This document shows positions 13,145-20,050 of a stretch of 29,105 nucleotides of DNA, piece after piece. A program made the position numbers and the translations under genes. The number at the start of each line of letters is the position of its first letter. Positions within the stretch are counted from its first letter, which is position 1. The notes beneath the pieces are model-generated. The model saw nothing but the letters and a program-made list of their open reading frames with translations, was not told the origin of the DNA and searched no databases. The stretch covers positions 1 through 29,105 of the IMG/VR virus record IMGVR_UViG_3300013006_001467; one strand, written 5' to 3'. This DNA is from a virus.

Positions 13145-13353
13145 TCTTCAACTCCAAAATGTTTTTTAATTTTTTTAGACAGTGTGTCATATTTTAAAAA
13201 TCTTCCTTGATTGTCAACGATTAACGCACATTCATTAACAATCAACTCAGCAAACTTTGACTCAAATGCTTCGGACCAAGTGGGTTCACCTTTAAAGTTA
13301 TCGTCGGCATACTTTTCTGCCTGCTCAGAAAGTTTTCTCATTTGTTTGTTCAT
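13141..13353 (-). CDS. Small phage protein, EKFAELI family copy 2
   Basis: 70 residues: MNKQMRKLSEQAEKYADDNF, then ESKFAELIVNECALIV and the end KKIKKHFGVEE. Tandem paralogue of the following gene, probably by duplication. Function unknown. Confidence 0.75.
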   Translation of the reverse strand: MNKQMRKLSEQAEKYADDNFKGEPTWSEAFESKFAELIVNECALIVDNQGRFLKYDTLSKKIKKHFGVEE

Positions 13354-13362
13354 ATGTTGATT

Positions 13363-13515
13363 CTATGACATTGATTTAATTTTTGCAATTACTTCCAACG
13401 CTTGTTGAAAGTTATTGTATTTTAACAGAGATTCTACATGTTTGTCAACAAAGCTATCCCAACCTGGATAAGTTTGAGTCCACGAAATTTGGTATAATAT
13501 TCTTTTGTTATTCAT
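13363..13515 (-). CDS. 50-residue protein of unknown function
   Basis: MNNKRILYQISWTQTYPGWD, then SFVDKHVESLLKYNNFQQAL and EVIAKIKSMS. The ATG overlaps the upstream stop (ATGA), and the gene fills the gap before 13353, so it is likely real despite its size. Mostly helical; no family recognised. Confidence 0.6.
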   Translation of the reverse strand: MNNKRILYQISWTQTYPGWDSFVDKHVESLLKYNNFQQALEVIAKIKSMS

Positions 13516-13721
13516 CTATCATCTCCCCATGCCAATGCAAACAACAATTGATCTTGCTGACTGGAAAATTGCCATGTCATACAAGTTTCATCTGCGTGAG
13601 TTATATATCGACTGCCAGGCAATCCAAAATGCTCAACTCCCCATGCACACATACGATTCCAATTAGGTGATCGTTTCCAGGTTATTTTAACAGGATATTG
13701 AAATTGACACTCGGTACTCAT
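13512..13721 (-). CDS. Small protein, F-x4-D-x3-F-x-L-x-W tail family
   Basis: 69 residues: NWNRMCAWGVEHFGLPGSRY in the middle and WQFSSQQDQLLFALAW at the end. This shares a W-centred helix, a Gly-x-x-x-Tyr/Trp strand and the F..D...F.L.W tail with the 3919-4194 and 15963-16211 products. Overlaps both neighbours by 4 nt. Function unknown. Confidence 0.65.
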   Translation of the reverse strand: MSTECQFQYPVKITWKRSPNWNRMCAWGVEHFGLPGSRYITHADETCMTWQFSSQQDQLLFALAWGDDR

Positions 13722-14284
13722 TTAATTATCAAATGTTTAAAGTAGTCAAAATGTTGTTCCAAAGTCCATGTGTCAGGATTGATAGCAGTTCCATCATGCG
13801 TTTCAAACGTTGCCAAAAACACTTGGCTATACCTACGGAAGGGCAACCACATGTCTGGTGTGGTGCTGGACCAACCTGCTTCTTTAAGCATGTGGTGCTT
13901 GGCTCTGCTTAATTTTACTGTGGGTGCATTGAGTGCCTGAACCACAGTGATTACATCTGCCAACAGCAAATCACGGATCCTTGCAGCCGGAATTAGGTGC
14001 TCAAAGTCTGTGTCCTCATCTGCGCCTTGCTCATGATAATGAGCTGCCATGCCATCACGTTGCTTGATACAGTACTCGTGGTACCTGCGCAGGTAGTAGT
14101 CAATGTCGTTGCGGATTTCTCGCAACAACTGTTGATTGTTTTTTACATTGCGGTATTCTGCAACCAGTCGTTCTAGGTGCCCGGTACAGTGGTCAGCCAC
14201 AGTGCGGTATGTGTCTGGTGTACGTTTGGTCTTGCCGTATACCGGTGCTGTGAATTGTTCTAGAGATTCTTTAAGCAAGTTCAT
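13718..14284 (-). CDS. Conserved phage protein
   Basis: 188 residues from ATG 14284; a TTG one codon upstream is less likely. Helical N-terminal half (LERLVAEYRNVKNNQQLLRE, NDIDYYLRRYHEYCIKQRDG), then RIRDLLLADVITVVQALNAP and a C-terminal TWTLEQHFDYFKHLII. Overlaps the GIY-YIG-like gene by 14 nt. No recognised domain. Confidence 0.65.
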   Translation of the reverse strand: MNLLKESLEQFTAPVYGKTKRTPDTYRTVADHCTGHLERLVAEYRNVKNNQQLLREIRNDIDYYLRRYHEYCIKQRDGMAAHYHEQGADEDTDFEHLIPAARIRDLLLADVITVVQALNAPTVKLSRAKHHMLKEAGWSSTTPDMWLPFRRYSQVFLATFETHDGTAINPDTWTLEQHFDYFKHLIIK

Positions 14285-14777
14285 CAAATAAACTTATAAA
14301 TTGTTTTGTGTTGTGATGTTTTCTGCTTTGAAACCTGGTGCGGATGTCTTTGTTTCCAATAGGAGGCACACCGTGTATAGTAATGTGTGTATCAATAAGA
14401 TATCTTTCCAGGTCCTCACAGTCAGCTTTGGTTTGTTTGCTCAAGTCTGTTACTGTGATTTTCATCTGATGACGATTCAACGATGATCCGTTTTTGGCTT
14501 TGTAATCCTCGTTGATAAAATACATTTCTGCACCATTGGGTCCTACTAATGTGGGCCTGCGCCACCCAGGTAATCGGCCAGATTGCCTGTAAATTCTATC
14601 ACCATAGTTTCTTGAATTATCAGCACTTAGTCCATACTTGATAACTTCGCCATTGTAACAGAACTCGTATACGTATGTTATAATGCGATGAGCCTTCATG
14701 ATATCGCAGATATCCGTGTAGTCATTTAAACTAGCAAGATCTATAACAATTTTGGGATTAGATGCAAACACACTCAT
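14271..14777 (-). CDS. GIY-YIG-like phage protein (tentative)
   Basis: 168 residues. TYVYEFCYNGEVIKYGLSAD followed by a YGDRIYRQSG helix has the spacing of a GIY-YIG start (Y-V-Y ... I-K-Y-G-L, then Arg), and a later acidic helix DLERYLIDTHITIHG could supply the catalytic Glu. I recall a family of marine phage proteins with these blocks. Nuclease activity is uncertain because the motif is divergent. Overlaps the ParB-like gene by 4 nt. Confidence 0.5.
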   Translation of the reverse strand: MSVFASNPKIVIDLASLNDYTDICDIMKAHRIITYVYEFCYNGEVIKYGLSADNSRNYGDRIYRQSGRLPGWRRPTLVGPNGAEMYFINEDYKAKNGSSLNRHQMKITVTDLSKQTKADCEDLERYLIDTHITIHGVPPIGNKDIRTRFQSRKHHNTKQFISLFDELA

Positions 14778-15829
14778 TTTACTTCCTCCGGGAATAAGCC
14801 TGCGGCAACATTGCCATCAGTAATACCCATTTTAGCGCCTTCGCCATGATAGGGCAAGTTCAATTGGGTGCCACCGTTGCGAATATATAACTCGCGCATG
14901 AAGTTGCTCATAGCAGTAGGAGCAGTCCAGGTGCCGCCGGGATTCACATGTTCCCATTGCACCTTGGCCTTGGCATGGATCAAACTAGAACTCTTAAACG
15001 TTTTCTTAACTACGTTTAATAATTCGGTCATCCATTGACTAGACAATTCGGTTGTTTCTGCTCGACTTAGCTTGTGTAATTCCAACAGACCAATGTAAAC
15101 ACCTTGGTCAATTTCCTCTTGCAATGGAAATGCTGCCTTAATAGAATTTAAGACTTCGAACAGCACTTTTCCCTTCTCGTCGACTTCGATGCCCTTTTGT
15201 GCATACTTGAAGTGACTAAAGAAGTAGTCGTTGTCGCCACGCAGATTATCTGACGCACGTGATCCTTTGTCTTGCAGATCAATGCCTACAGCATCAAATT
15301 GGTCTTGCATGGTTCGGGCATGAACTACTTTGCTGTCACGACTGCCGTTCTTGTAACGCACCAAGGCATTACGATGAAGGTCGCCTGGGGTCAGACGTTT
15401 TACACCTGTGTCGTTGAGCATTTCAAATGCATAACTGGCAAAATTTGGATCATCTGTTTCGACCACAGCACATGGAATCTCTGTGAATCCCAGGATGCCG
15501 GCGGCAATGGTACGGTGCTGGGCATCGTACAAATAGATTGGGGGTTTTCCACCAAAGCGGCAAGCAGACCCGGGGGAGCAGATGCGTGGATCCCACTTGC
15601 GCATGATGTTGATAATGTGTTTGTGTAACACATCTCGTTGGACTTCGTAATCAATCCATAGGTCCTCAATGTCAATCATTGAACTAACAGGGAATTTGTG
15701 ACTCAGAGCCTTTGCTCGGGCTCGCCAAGCGTCAAGGTCTTTTTGTGTGACGCCGTAGTGTGCTTTAAGTTGTTTTTCAACTTCTGCAATGACGTCGGTA
15801 AGTTTGCGTGTGAGGCGCTTTGCGGCCAT
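14774..15829 (-). CDS. ParB/sulfiredoxin-fold (DGxHR-like) phage protein
   Basis: 351 residues. The core IDYEVQRDVLHKHIINIMRK and YDAQHRTIAAGILGFTEIPC (residues ~101-120) matches the ParB N-terminal/DGxHR pattern: an acidic residue, x, a polar residue, His-Arg, helix, then IPC and VV with TDD. A long helical C-terminal region follows. Family members bind DNA or NTP and some cleave DNA; phage copies are common and uncharacterised. Strong ribosome site (AAGGAG). It leads the operon running to 12953, with a 90-nt leader holding an inverted repeat. Confidence 0.75.
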   Translation of the reverse strand: MAAKRLTRKLTDVIAEVEKQLKAHYGVTQKDLDAWRARAKALSHKFPVSSMIDIEDLWIDYEVQRDVLHKHIINIMRKWDPRICSPGSACRFGGKPPIYLYDAQHRTIAAGILGFTEIPCAVVETDDPNFASYAFEMLNDTGVKRLTPGDLHRNALVRYKNGSRDSKVVHARTMQDQFDAVGIDLQDKGSRASDNLRGDNDYFFSHFKYAQKGIEVDEKGKVLFEVLNSIKAAFPLQEEIDQGVYIGLLELHKLSRAETTELSSQWMTELLNVVKKTFKSSSLIHAKAKVQWEHVNPGGTWTAPTAMSNFMRELYIRNGGTQLNLPYHGEGAKMGITDGNVAAGLFPEEVK

Positions 15830-15887
15830 AAAATATTCTCCTTAGGGTTAAGAAAGAGCACCATGCTCCTACCGCTACTCGAACTGG

Positions 15888-15900
15888 GTACACCATGTAC
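15888..15900. repeat. Inverted repeat GTACA-CCA-TGTAC in leader
   Basis: Perfect 5-bp arms with a 3-nt centre, about 20-32 nt after the predicted transcription start of the ParB-like operon. On the minus strand GTGTAC also occurs twice, 3 nt apart. Candidate operator; no binding protein is known. Confidence 0.35.
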
Positions 15901-15926
15901 ACTATGTTCTCCTAGCAAGTTCTATT

Positions 15927-15955
15927 AGTATAACACTTTTTTAGGTATATGTCAA
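15927..15955 (-). promoter_or_regulatory. Sigma70 promoter TTGACA-17-TATACT
   Basis: -35 TTGACA at 15955-15950, 17-bp spacer, -10 TATACT at 15932-15927. Drives the ParB-like gene and genes down to 12953; leader about 90 nt. Confidence 0.83.
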
Positions 15956-15962
15956 CCTGTTT

Positions 15963-16211
15963 TTAGGCAAATTTTAGCACAAAGGCAAGATAGTCAGATT
16001 CAGAATCAAAATAGAAAATATAGCGACCTGGGGCTATATCCGAGCTGGTGCGTACCAGTTGCCAGCGCCATTGATCACTGAGTTCAGTTTTTGCCCATTT
16101 TATAATTGAATCCAAAGACCCAAATGGTTTGTTTATTTCAACTGCATGCTTGAAACTTTCGGCCGATCTGATGAAGTGGTCATCTACAGTGTGCTGTAAA
16201 GTTTCTAACAT
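15963..16211 (-). CDS. Small protein, F-x4-D-x3-F-x-L-x-F tail family
   Basis: 82 residues. FGSLDSIIKWAKTELSDQWR, then WQLVRTSSDIAPGRYIFYFD and the tail FYFDSESDYLAFVLKF. Best-formed member of the small Trp-tail family in the window. Overlaps the GGCT-like gene by 32 nt. Last gene of the heptose operon; it may also be read from TATAAATA at 16244-16251. Function unknown. Confidence 0.7.
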   Translation of the reverse strand: MLETLQHTVDDHFIRSAESFKHAVEINKPFGSLDSIIKWAKTELSDQWRWQLVRTSSDIAPGRYIFYFDSESDYLAFVLKFA

Positions 16212-16602
16212 AAGTGGTTAAATGATCCTTGGAAATGTTCCAATATTTATAACTGTCTATTATATCTGCCACATAATATTGGTCAGGTTTTCCGAACTGA
16301 TTGCTGGATGTCATTTCGTAAAAGAAAAAATCAATACCATCTTGTGACCATGTTCTTTTGGTATAATATGTAGGATATCCTTCAAACGCATCCAGTGAGC
16401 GTTCACACGCAGGTGTGATGGCCCATAACACTCCCGGAACACATGCGCCTTTTTTTGGCAGTATAGTGGCATGATTGTAAAATTTCAATTTCCAATCCTG
16501 TAGATTCATAGCTCGTAAGGGAGTTGCACCAGGACACCGATGTTTCATGTTTTCTGGATGCATGTTGGCGCCGTAGGCAAAATACAAGGATGGCATTTTC
16601 AT
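16180..16602 (-). CDS. Gamma-glutamylcyclotransferase-fold (GGCT/AIG2-like) protein
   Basis: 140 residues from ATG 16602, which overlaps the upstream stop (ATGA). SLYFAYGANMHPENMKHRCP is the family's substrate loop (YGxN/YGAN), and LDAFEGYPTYYTKRTW provides the conserved catalytic Glu74. Members cyclise gamma-glutamyl-amines or related compounds to 5-oxoproline, often in glutathione turnover. Position directly after the HldD-like gene hints at a link with sugar or amine modification, but the substrate is unknown. It does not look fused or truncated. Confidence 0.85.
   Translation of the reverse strand: MKMPSLYFAYGANMHPENMKHRCPGATPLRAMNLQDWKLKFYNHATILPKKGACVPGVLWAITPACERSLDAFEGYPTYYTKRTWSQDGIDFFFYEMTSSNQFGKPDQYYVADIIDSYKYWNISKDHLTTYVRNFTAHCR
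16244..16251 (-). promoter_or_regulatory. Possible late promoter octamer TATAAATA
   Basis: A perfect octamer within the GGCT-like gene, ~33 nt before ATG 16211. A tight inverted repeat TTGGAA-CAT-TTCCAA follows, then AAGGA. It may give separate late expression of 15963-16211, or be chance in AT-rich coding sequence. Confidence 0.3.
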
Positions 16603-17375
16603 TTTACAGTGTTGCGGTATTTTGTCATATCTGCACAAGTATATGTTTGATAACTGTTTTTTAAAACTTCAGGCATGACAATTTCTTCAATGGGCACATT
16701 AAAAGTTTTTGCTACATCTAGAAAACTTTGAGTTGAACCTGTACCTACATTCCAGATCCCAGATTCGTTTACTTCTAGGAATTTTAAATGTGTATCTACA
16801 ATTTGTGACACATGTACAAAATCTCTGCGGTACTGATCGCTGTTTTCAAACACTCGGATTTTTCCAGTATCCAGTGCTTGACGTTGGAATTGTGAATATG
16901 GACTGGCTTGTGAGCCTTTGTGTTCTTCACCTTCGGGGCCGTAAACATTGAAATATCTAAATCCTTGTATACGATAACTGTTGTGATTGGCAAACTCTTG
17001 ACGCTTGAATGCATAGCGTTCAAACATGTATTTTGACCATGCGTATGGAGTACGTGGATCAACAGGTGCATCTTCTCGGAAATCTGTGTTTAATCCGTAC
17101 ACACTGGCGCTACTGGAATATTGAAATCGTGTGCCTGTGTTCATGCAACGATCCAACAAGCGACAACCAAAGTCATAGTTCTGTCGCATGACCTTGTCTA
17201 CGTCACGTTCTGTTGTGCTAGATATAGCACCTATGTGTATGCACACATCTCGATCACTAGTATCCAATAGATCAGGATCTTCACCCCATTCGTATGTTCT
17301 AACATCATGCTCATCTAGGGCACGAAGCATGTGACTGCCAATAAAGCCTTTGTGACCGGTGAGTAAAATTTTCAT
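16599..17375 (-). CDS. hldD: ADP-glyceromanno-heptose 6-epimerase-like (HldD/RfaD) SDR
   Basis: 258 residues, against ~310 in E. coli HldD. N-terminal GHKGFIGSH binds NAD(P); YSSSASVYG carries the catalytic Ser/Thr, and YAWSKYMFE gives the Tyr111-x3-Lys115 pair. RYFNVYGPEG, EEHKGSQASPYSQFQ and RRDFVHV follow HldD closely (HKGSMAS and KRDFVYV there), as does the end IWNVGTG...YQTYTCAD. HldD converts ADP-D-glycero-manno-heptose to the L-glycero form for LPS core. It is coupled by ATGA to both neighbours in an operon with RfaE1- and RfaE2-like genes, supporting the heptose assignment over other epimerases. Confidence 0.87.
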   Translation of the reverse strand: MKILLTGHKGFIGSHMLRALDEHDVRTYEWGEDPDLLDTSDRDVCIHIGAISSTTERDVDKVMRQNYDFGCRLLDRCMNTGTRFQYSSSASVYGLNTDFREDAPVDPRTPYAWSKYMFERYAFKRQEFANHNSYRIQGFRYFNVYGPEGEEHKGSQASPYSQFQRQALDTGKIRVFENSDQYRRDFVHVSQIVDTHLKFLEVNESGIWNVGTGSTQSFLDVAKTFNVPIEEIVMPEVLKNSYQTYTCADMTKYRNTVK

Positions 17376-17854
17376 AACTGTTGTAATAAATTAATAGTGT
17401 TTTGAATATTGCCGCGATGTTGTACAGCAATGCCGCCCACTGCCCGCCATTCTTCGCAGTTACTGGTACGATCGTCGATTAAAATATCGCCAGGTTTGCA
17501 GTGAACGTGTTTGTCATGGCTATACGGACCAAACATAACAGGAATGTCAGGATAATATTGTTGTACCCAAACTACCTTGTCATAGAATGCCCAGTGTACA
17601 TCATTGTTTCTAGGCACAGCAGTCAAGAACATCAAGTCAAATCCATTGGCTTCACATAATTTTTTGCAATAATCAACCAATTGGTCTGCTTCTTGTGTTT
17701 TTTCTAAGTCTCTATACAATCTGGGATTATCTCTAAGCCTGGTCCAATCGTTATCAGGCCATCGATCACTGGTTGTTTTTTTACGCAAAACTTTGTCAGC
17801 GTATCCGTTGAAGTCTGCCACAACACCATCCATGTCTAGATAGATTGTTTTCAT
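17372..17854 (-). CDS. HAD-superfamily phosphatase (5'-nucleotidase C-like)
   Basis: 160 residues. Motif I YLDMDGVVADFNG (Asp7/Asp9), motif II FLTAVPR, motif III/IV KPGDILIDDRTSN and a W...GG...VQH end match the NT5C/deoxyribonucleotidase-type HAD group. It lacks the zinc-binding Cys/His loop of true GmhB (heptose bisphosphate phosphatase). In this operon it could nevertheless take the GmhB step, or dephosphorylate nucleotides; sequence alone does not decide. Coupled by ATGA on both sides. Confidence 0.8.
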   Translation of the reverse strand: MKTIYLDMDGVVADFNGYADKVLRKKTTSDRWPDNDWTRLRDNPRLYRDLEKTQEADQLVDYCKKLCEANGFDLMFLTAVPRNNDVHWAFYDKVVWVQQYYPDIPVMFGPYSHDKHVHCKPGDILIDDRTSNCEEWRAVGGIAVQHRGNIQNTINLLQQL

Positions 17855-18207
17855 CGTTGACTATCTCCCTTGCCCACACGATAGTTGTCTTCTACTGAAT
17901 CTGGTGTGCTTACTTCAATGATGGTGCCTGCTTCTATGCAAACCAATTGATGTGGCTGTAACGGACGATTGCGCCATGTGTCGCCTGGTTTGAGTATTGC
18001 ATCATGCTGGCTGGCATCTGTGGTGTTGATGAATCGCAATTGAAACAATCCATCCAACACATACCAAGTTTCGTCCTTTTCAGCATGAAAGTGCATGCTG
18101 AATCGAGCACCCTCATTGAACTTCATGAGTTTACCACAATACAAGTCATTGGTAGCCCAAATCAATTCTGAGCCCCACCCTTTCTCTACAAAACCATCTA
18201 GTCTCAT
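17851..18207 (-). CDS. Cupin-domain protein, phosphomannose isomerase type II-like
   Basis: 118 residues from ATG 18207 (ATGA overlap with the kinase stop). KGWGSELIW at the start and SMHFHAEKDETWYVLDG (His39, His41, Glu46), then GDTWRNRPLQPHQLV, are the metal-binding cupin motifs as in the C-terminal cupin of ManC/type II PMI. Such small cupins occur in LPS and nucleotide-sugar loci, acting as isomerases or epimerases. The precise reaction here is unknown; it might replace a missing isomerase step of heptose synthesis. Confidence 0.82.
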   Translation of the reverse strand: MRLDGFVEKGWGSELIWATNDLYCGKLMKFNEGARFSMHFHAEKDETWYVLDGLFQLRFINTTDASQHDAILKPGDTWRNRPLQPHQLVCIEAGTIIEVSTPDSVEDNYRVGKGDSQR

Positions 18208-18950
18208 TTGATTTCCTCTAGTGTTGGCGAGTACACTCCTATGTGTTGCACAGTAACGGCGCTGGCTCGAATTGCAAATTCTATTGCACGATCCATGTCG
18301 TTGCTGGTTAGATGCTCGTAGCACAATGCCGCAAGAAATGTGTCGCCTGCACCACATACATCTGTCACTGCAATTTTAGGTGCAGGGTATGTGTTGTTTT
18401 TGTATGTTGCACCTTGATCGCCACGTGTCACAATCAACTGATCACATAGTGTTTTGGCATCGTTAAATTCTTTGTTGTTGATTTTCACAATGCATCCTTG
18501 CAATCTTGCTAGGTCAGTTTTCTTGGTGTCTACAAAAATAGGGCCGGAATATTGTTTACGAATATTTTCAATTAATTCGTAGGTAACATTGCCTTTTTCA
18601 TAGTCACTCACAACCACAGCATCGCACACACTCAAATCAATGCCATCAAGTGGAAACGGGGGATTAATGAAATCGTTGTCTATACGAACAATTTGTTGTT
18701 TACTACGCTCGTCGATGAGTCTGATTTTGGCGCCGGGTTGACCACTGGCCACTATTACATCGCACCCTAATGCTATAAGATTAGCGGCCACATTGGCTGC
18801 CATGCCGTTGGCATTTTCTTCTCTTACAGGTACAAAAACTGGTACCGGCGCTTCGGGACTGATGCGATCAACTGTGCCGTATTGATAGACATCTACGCAG
18901 ACGTCACCGACTACTAATATTTTGAATTTTTTCTGTTGTTGAGTATCCAT
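18204..18950 (-). CDS. D-glycero-beta-D-manno-heptose-7-phosphate kinase-like (RfaE1/HldE N-domain), compact
   Basis: 248 residues, PfkB family. ILVVGDVCVDVYQYG and DRISPEAPVPVF are diagnostic of the HldE kinase domain. NGMAANVAANLIALG replaces the usual GGAANVA; VVVSDYEKG, IVTRGDQG and VCGAGDTF (catalytic Asp203) complete the fold. It would phosphorylate heptose 7-phosphate at C1. About 70 residues are missing relative to E. coli, mainly the lid segment after AANVAANLIALG. Start ATG 18950 lies inside the upstream RfaE2-like gene (47-nt overlap in another frame), with only a weak ribosome site. No later start would keep the GD motif. Confidence 0.86.
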   Translation of the reverse strand: MDTQQQKKFKILVVGDVCVDVYQYGTVDRISPEAPVPVFVPVREENANGMAANVAANLIALGCDVIVASGQPGAKIRLIDERSKQQIVRIDNDFINPPFPLDGIDLSVCDAVVVSDYEKGNVTYELIENIRKQYSGPIFVDTKKTDLARLQGCIVKINNKEFNDAKTLCDQLIVTRGDQGATYKNNTYPAPKIAVTDVCGAGDTFLAALCYEHLTSNDMDRAIEFAIRASAVTVQHIGVYSPTLEEIK

Positions 18951-19299
18951 ATATTCTGTCAAACCATTGTGTTGTTTTACAGTATTCTTGACCAAGGTAA
19001 CCTTGCTCTTTCCAATCGCTACCTTTGACCATGATATCTGCTTGGTATTCTCGGAGGATGTCAACTAGCTGTTGATCTGAGTCAAAAACTACAACCTTGT
19101 CCACTGCTCTAAGACTTTCCAATAACTCCTGCCGTTCCCTTTGTGTGTTTATGGGCCTAGCAGTACCTTTTAACTCACGTACTCGACGATCTGAATCTAC
19201 ACAAACCATGACATGATCGCCCAAGGTGCGAGCATAATTTAACATTCGCAAATGGCCAACATGTACAATATCAAATGTTCCGTTGAGTACAATTTTCAT
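18904..19299 (-). CDS. Heptose-1-phosphate adenylyltransferase-like (RfaE2/HldE C-domain)
   Basis: 131 residues, cytidylyltransferase-like fold. NGTFDIVHVGHLRML holds the HxGH motif (His13, His16), RPINTQRERQELLESL the conserved Arg helix, then VDKVVVFDSD and VKGSDWKEQ, all as in RfaE2. It would transfer AMP from ATP to heptose 1-phosphate, giving ADP-heptose. In E. coli this is the C-terminal domain of HldE; here it is a separate gene placed before the kinase. Related glycerol-3-phosphate cytidylyltransferases share the fold, but the adjoining RfaE1 and HldD genes favour heptose. Coupled by ATGA to the gene upstream. Confidence 0.87.
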   Translation of the reverse strand: MKIVLNGTFDIVHVGHLRMLNYARTLGDHVMVCVDSDRRVRELKGTARPINTQRERQELLESLRAVDKVVVFDSDQQLVDILREYQADIMVKGSDWKEQGYLGQEYCKTTQWFDRIYGYSTTEKIQNISSR

Positions 19300-19547
19300 C
19301 TAACGTAATTTTTTTTAATGTAATCATCTGCACGGTCAACTTCTAGTGCATAGTATAATATGTAGTCAGTTATACCAAAGTGATTGCAAAAACTTTGCCC
19401 GTATCGTGCTGGATATTGCAATGCATCAAATGTGTATAATTTTTTCCATGCTTCGTATTCGAATTGATCAATTTGAAATCCGGGTGTGTTGGTATCATCC
19501 TGAGATAATATATTTTGAGTCATTAAATTAAACATTAAATCGGTCAT
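19296..19547 (-). CDS. Unknown first gene of the heptose operon
   Basis: 83 residues from ATG 19547 (MTDLMFNLMTQNILSQDDTN), later FEYEAWKKLYTFDALQYPAR, FGITDYILYYALEVDRADDY and IKKNYV. Helical, acidic and aromatic; no family recognised. The promoter at 19562-19590 would start transcription around 19555, leaving a leader of only ~8 nt for ATG 19547; ATGs at 19535 and 19523 are alternatives. A GTG at 19571 would be upstream of the start point. Confidence 0.6.
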   Translation of the reverse strand: MTDLMFNLMTQNILSQDDTNTPGFQIDQFEYEAWKKLYTFDALQYPARYGQSFCNHFGITDYILYYALEVDRADDYIKKNYVR

Positions 19548-19561
19548 GATTGCGGTCTTTA

Positions 19562-19590
19562 ATTGTAACACAAATTGTATTATTTGTCAA
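19562..19590 (-). promoter_or_regulatory. Sigma70 promoter TTGACA-17-TACAAT of the heptose operon
   Basis: -35 TTGACA at 19590-19585, overlapping the 3' end of the upstream gene; 17-bp spacer; -10 TACAAT at 19567-19562. No other promoter is visible down to 15963 except the TATAAATA at 16244, so the heptose genes form one transcription unit. Confidence 0.82.
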
Positions 19591-20050
19591 CTTCTATCCA
19601 GGTGTAATCACCTAGCCATTTAATACGTGTGATGTACTCGTACCCTTGAGGAATACCAGTTGCCCAGTCTGTGGGTCCGTTTATACTCAGTCTGGTACAG
19701 TCTTTTCTACAATCGTATAACAACCAGTACACATTGCCATGTGCAATTTGAAAATCATACTTGGCAGCATGTACCATGTCGGTAAGTTCTAATCTGTGTC
19801 GGATCTCTTCGGCCTGTTTACTAAGCACATCCACCAGGGCCATGATTCGATCATACTCTTGCTGGGCATGCAGACGGGCAACATTGACCATCACATCCTT
19901 TTGTTTTTCAATAGGAATTAGGTCAAACTTGGGACCGCTGGATTCGGTTGCGTAAGGTGTTACATTTCGATTAAAGAAATGAACCAAGGTGTTGCCTGTG
20001 GCAACATCAAAGCTGTTTCTTCCTTTGGCAGAATTAGATTCGTCTGACAT
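19580..20050 (-). CDS. DUF2452-like conserved phage protein
   Basis: 156 residues from ATG 20050 (TGATG overlap). Blocks: NSFDVATGNTLVHFFNRNVT, GPKFDLIPIEKQKDVMVNVA, a long helix HAQQEYDRIMALVDVLSKQA, and a C-terminal beta unit FQIAHGNVYWLLYDCR, ending WLGDYTWIEV. The C-terminal unit resembles DUF2452. Common in T4-type marine phages; function unknown. Confidence 0.72.
   Translation of the reverse strand: MSDESNSAKGRNSFDVATGNTLVHFFNRNVTPYATESSGPKFDLIPIEKQKDVMVNVARLHAQQEYDRIMALVDVLSKQAEEIRHRLELTDMVHAAKYDFQIAHGNVYWLLYDCRKDCTRLSINGPTDWATGIPQGYEYITRIKWLGDYTWIEVDK

Noticed and set aside
15847-15905. tRNA-like string (CCCAGTTCGAGTAGCGG) in the ParB-like leader
   Set aside because: No acceptor or anticodon arms can be formed around it on either strand.
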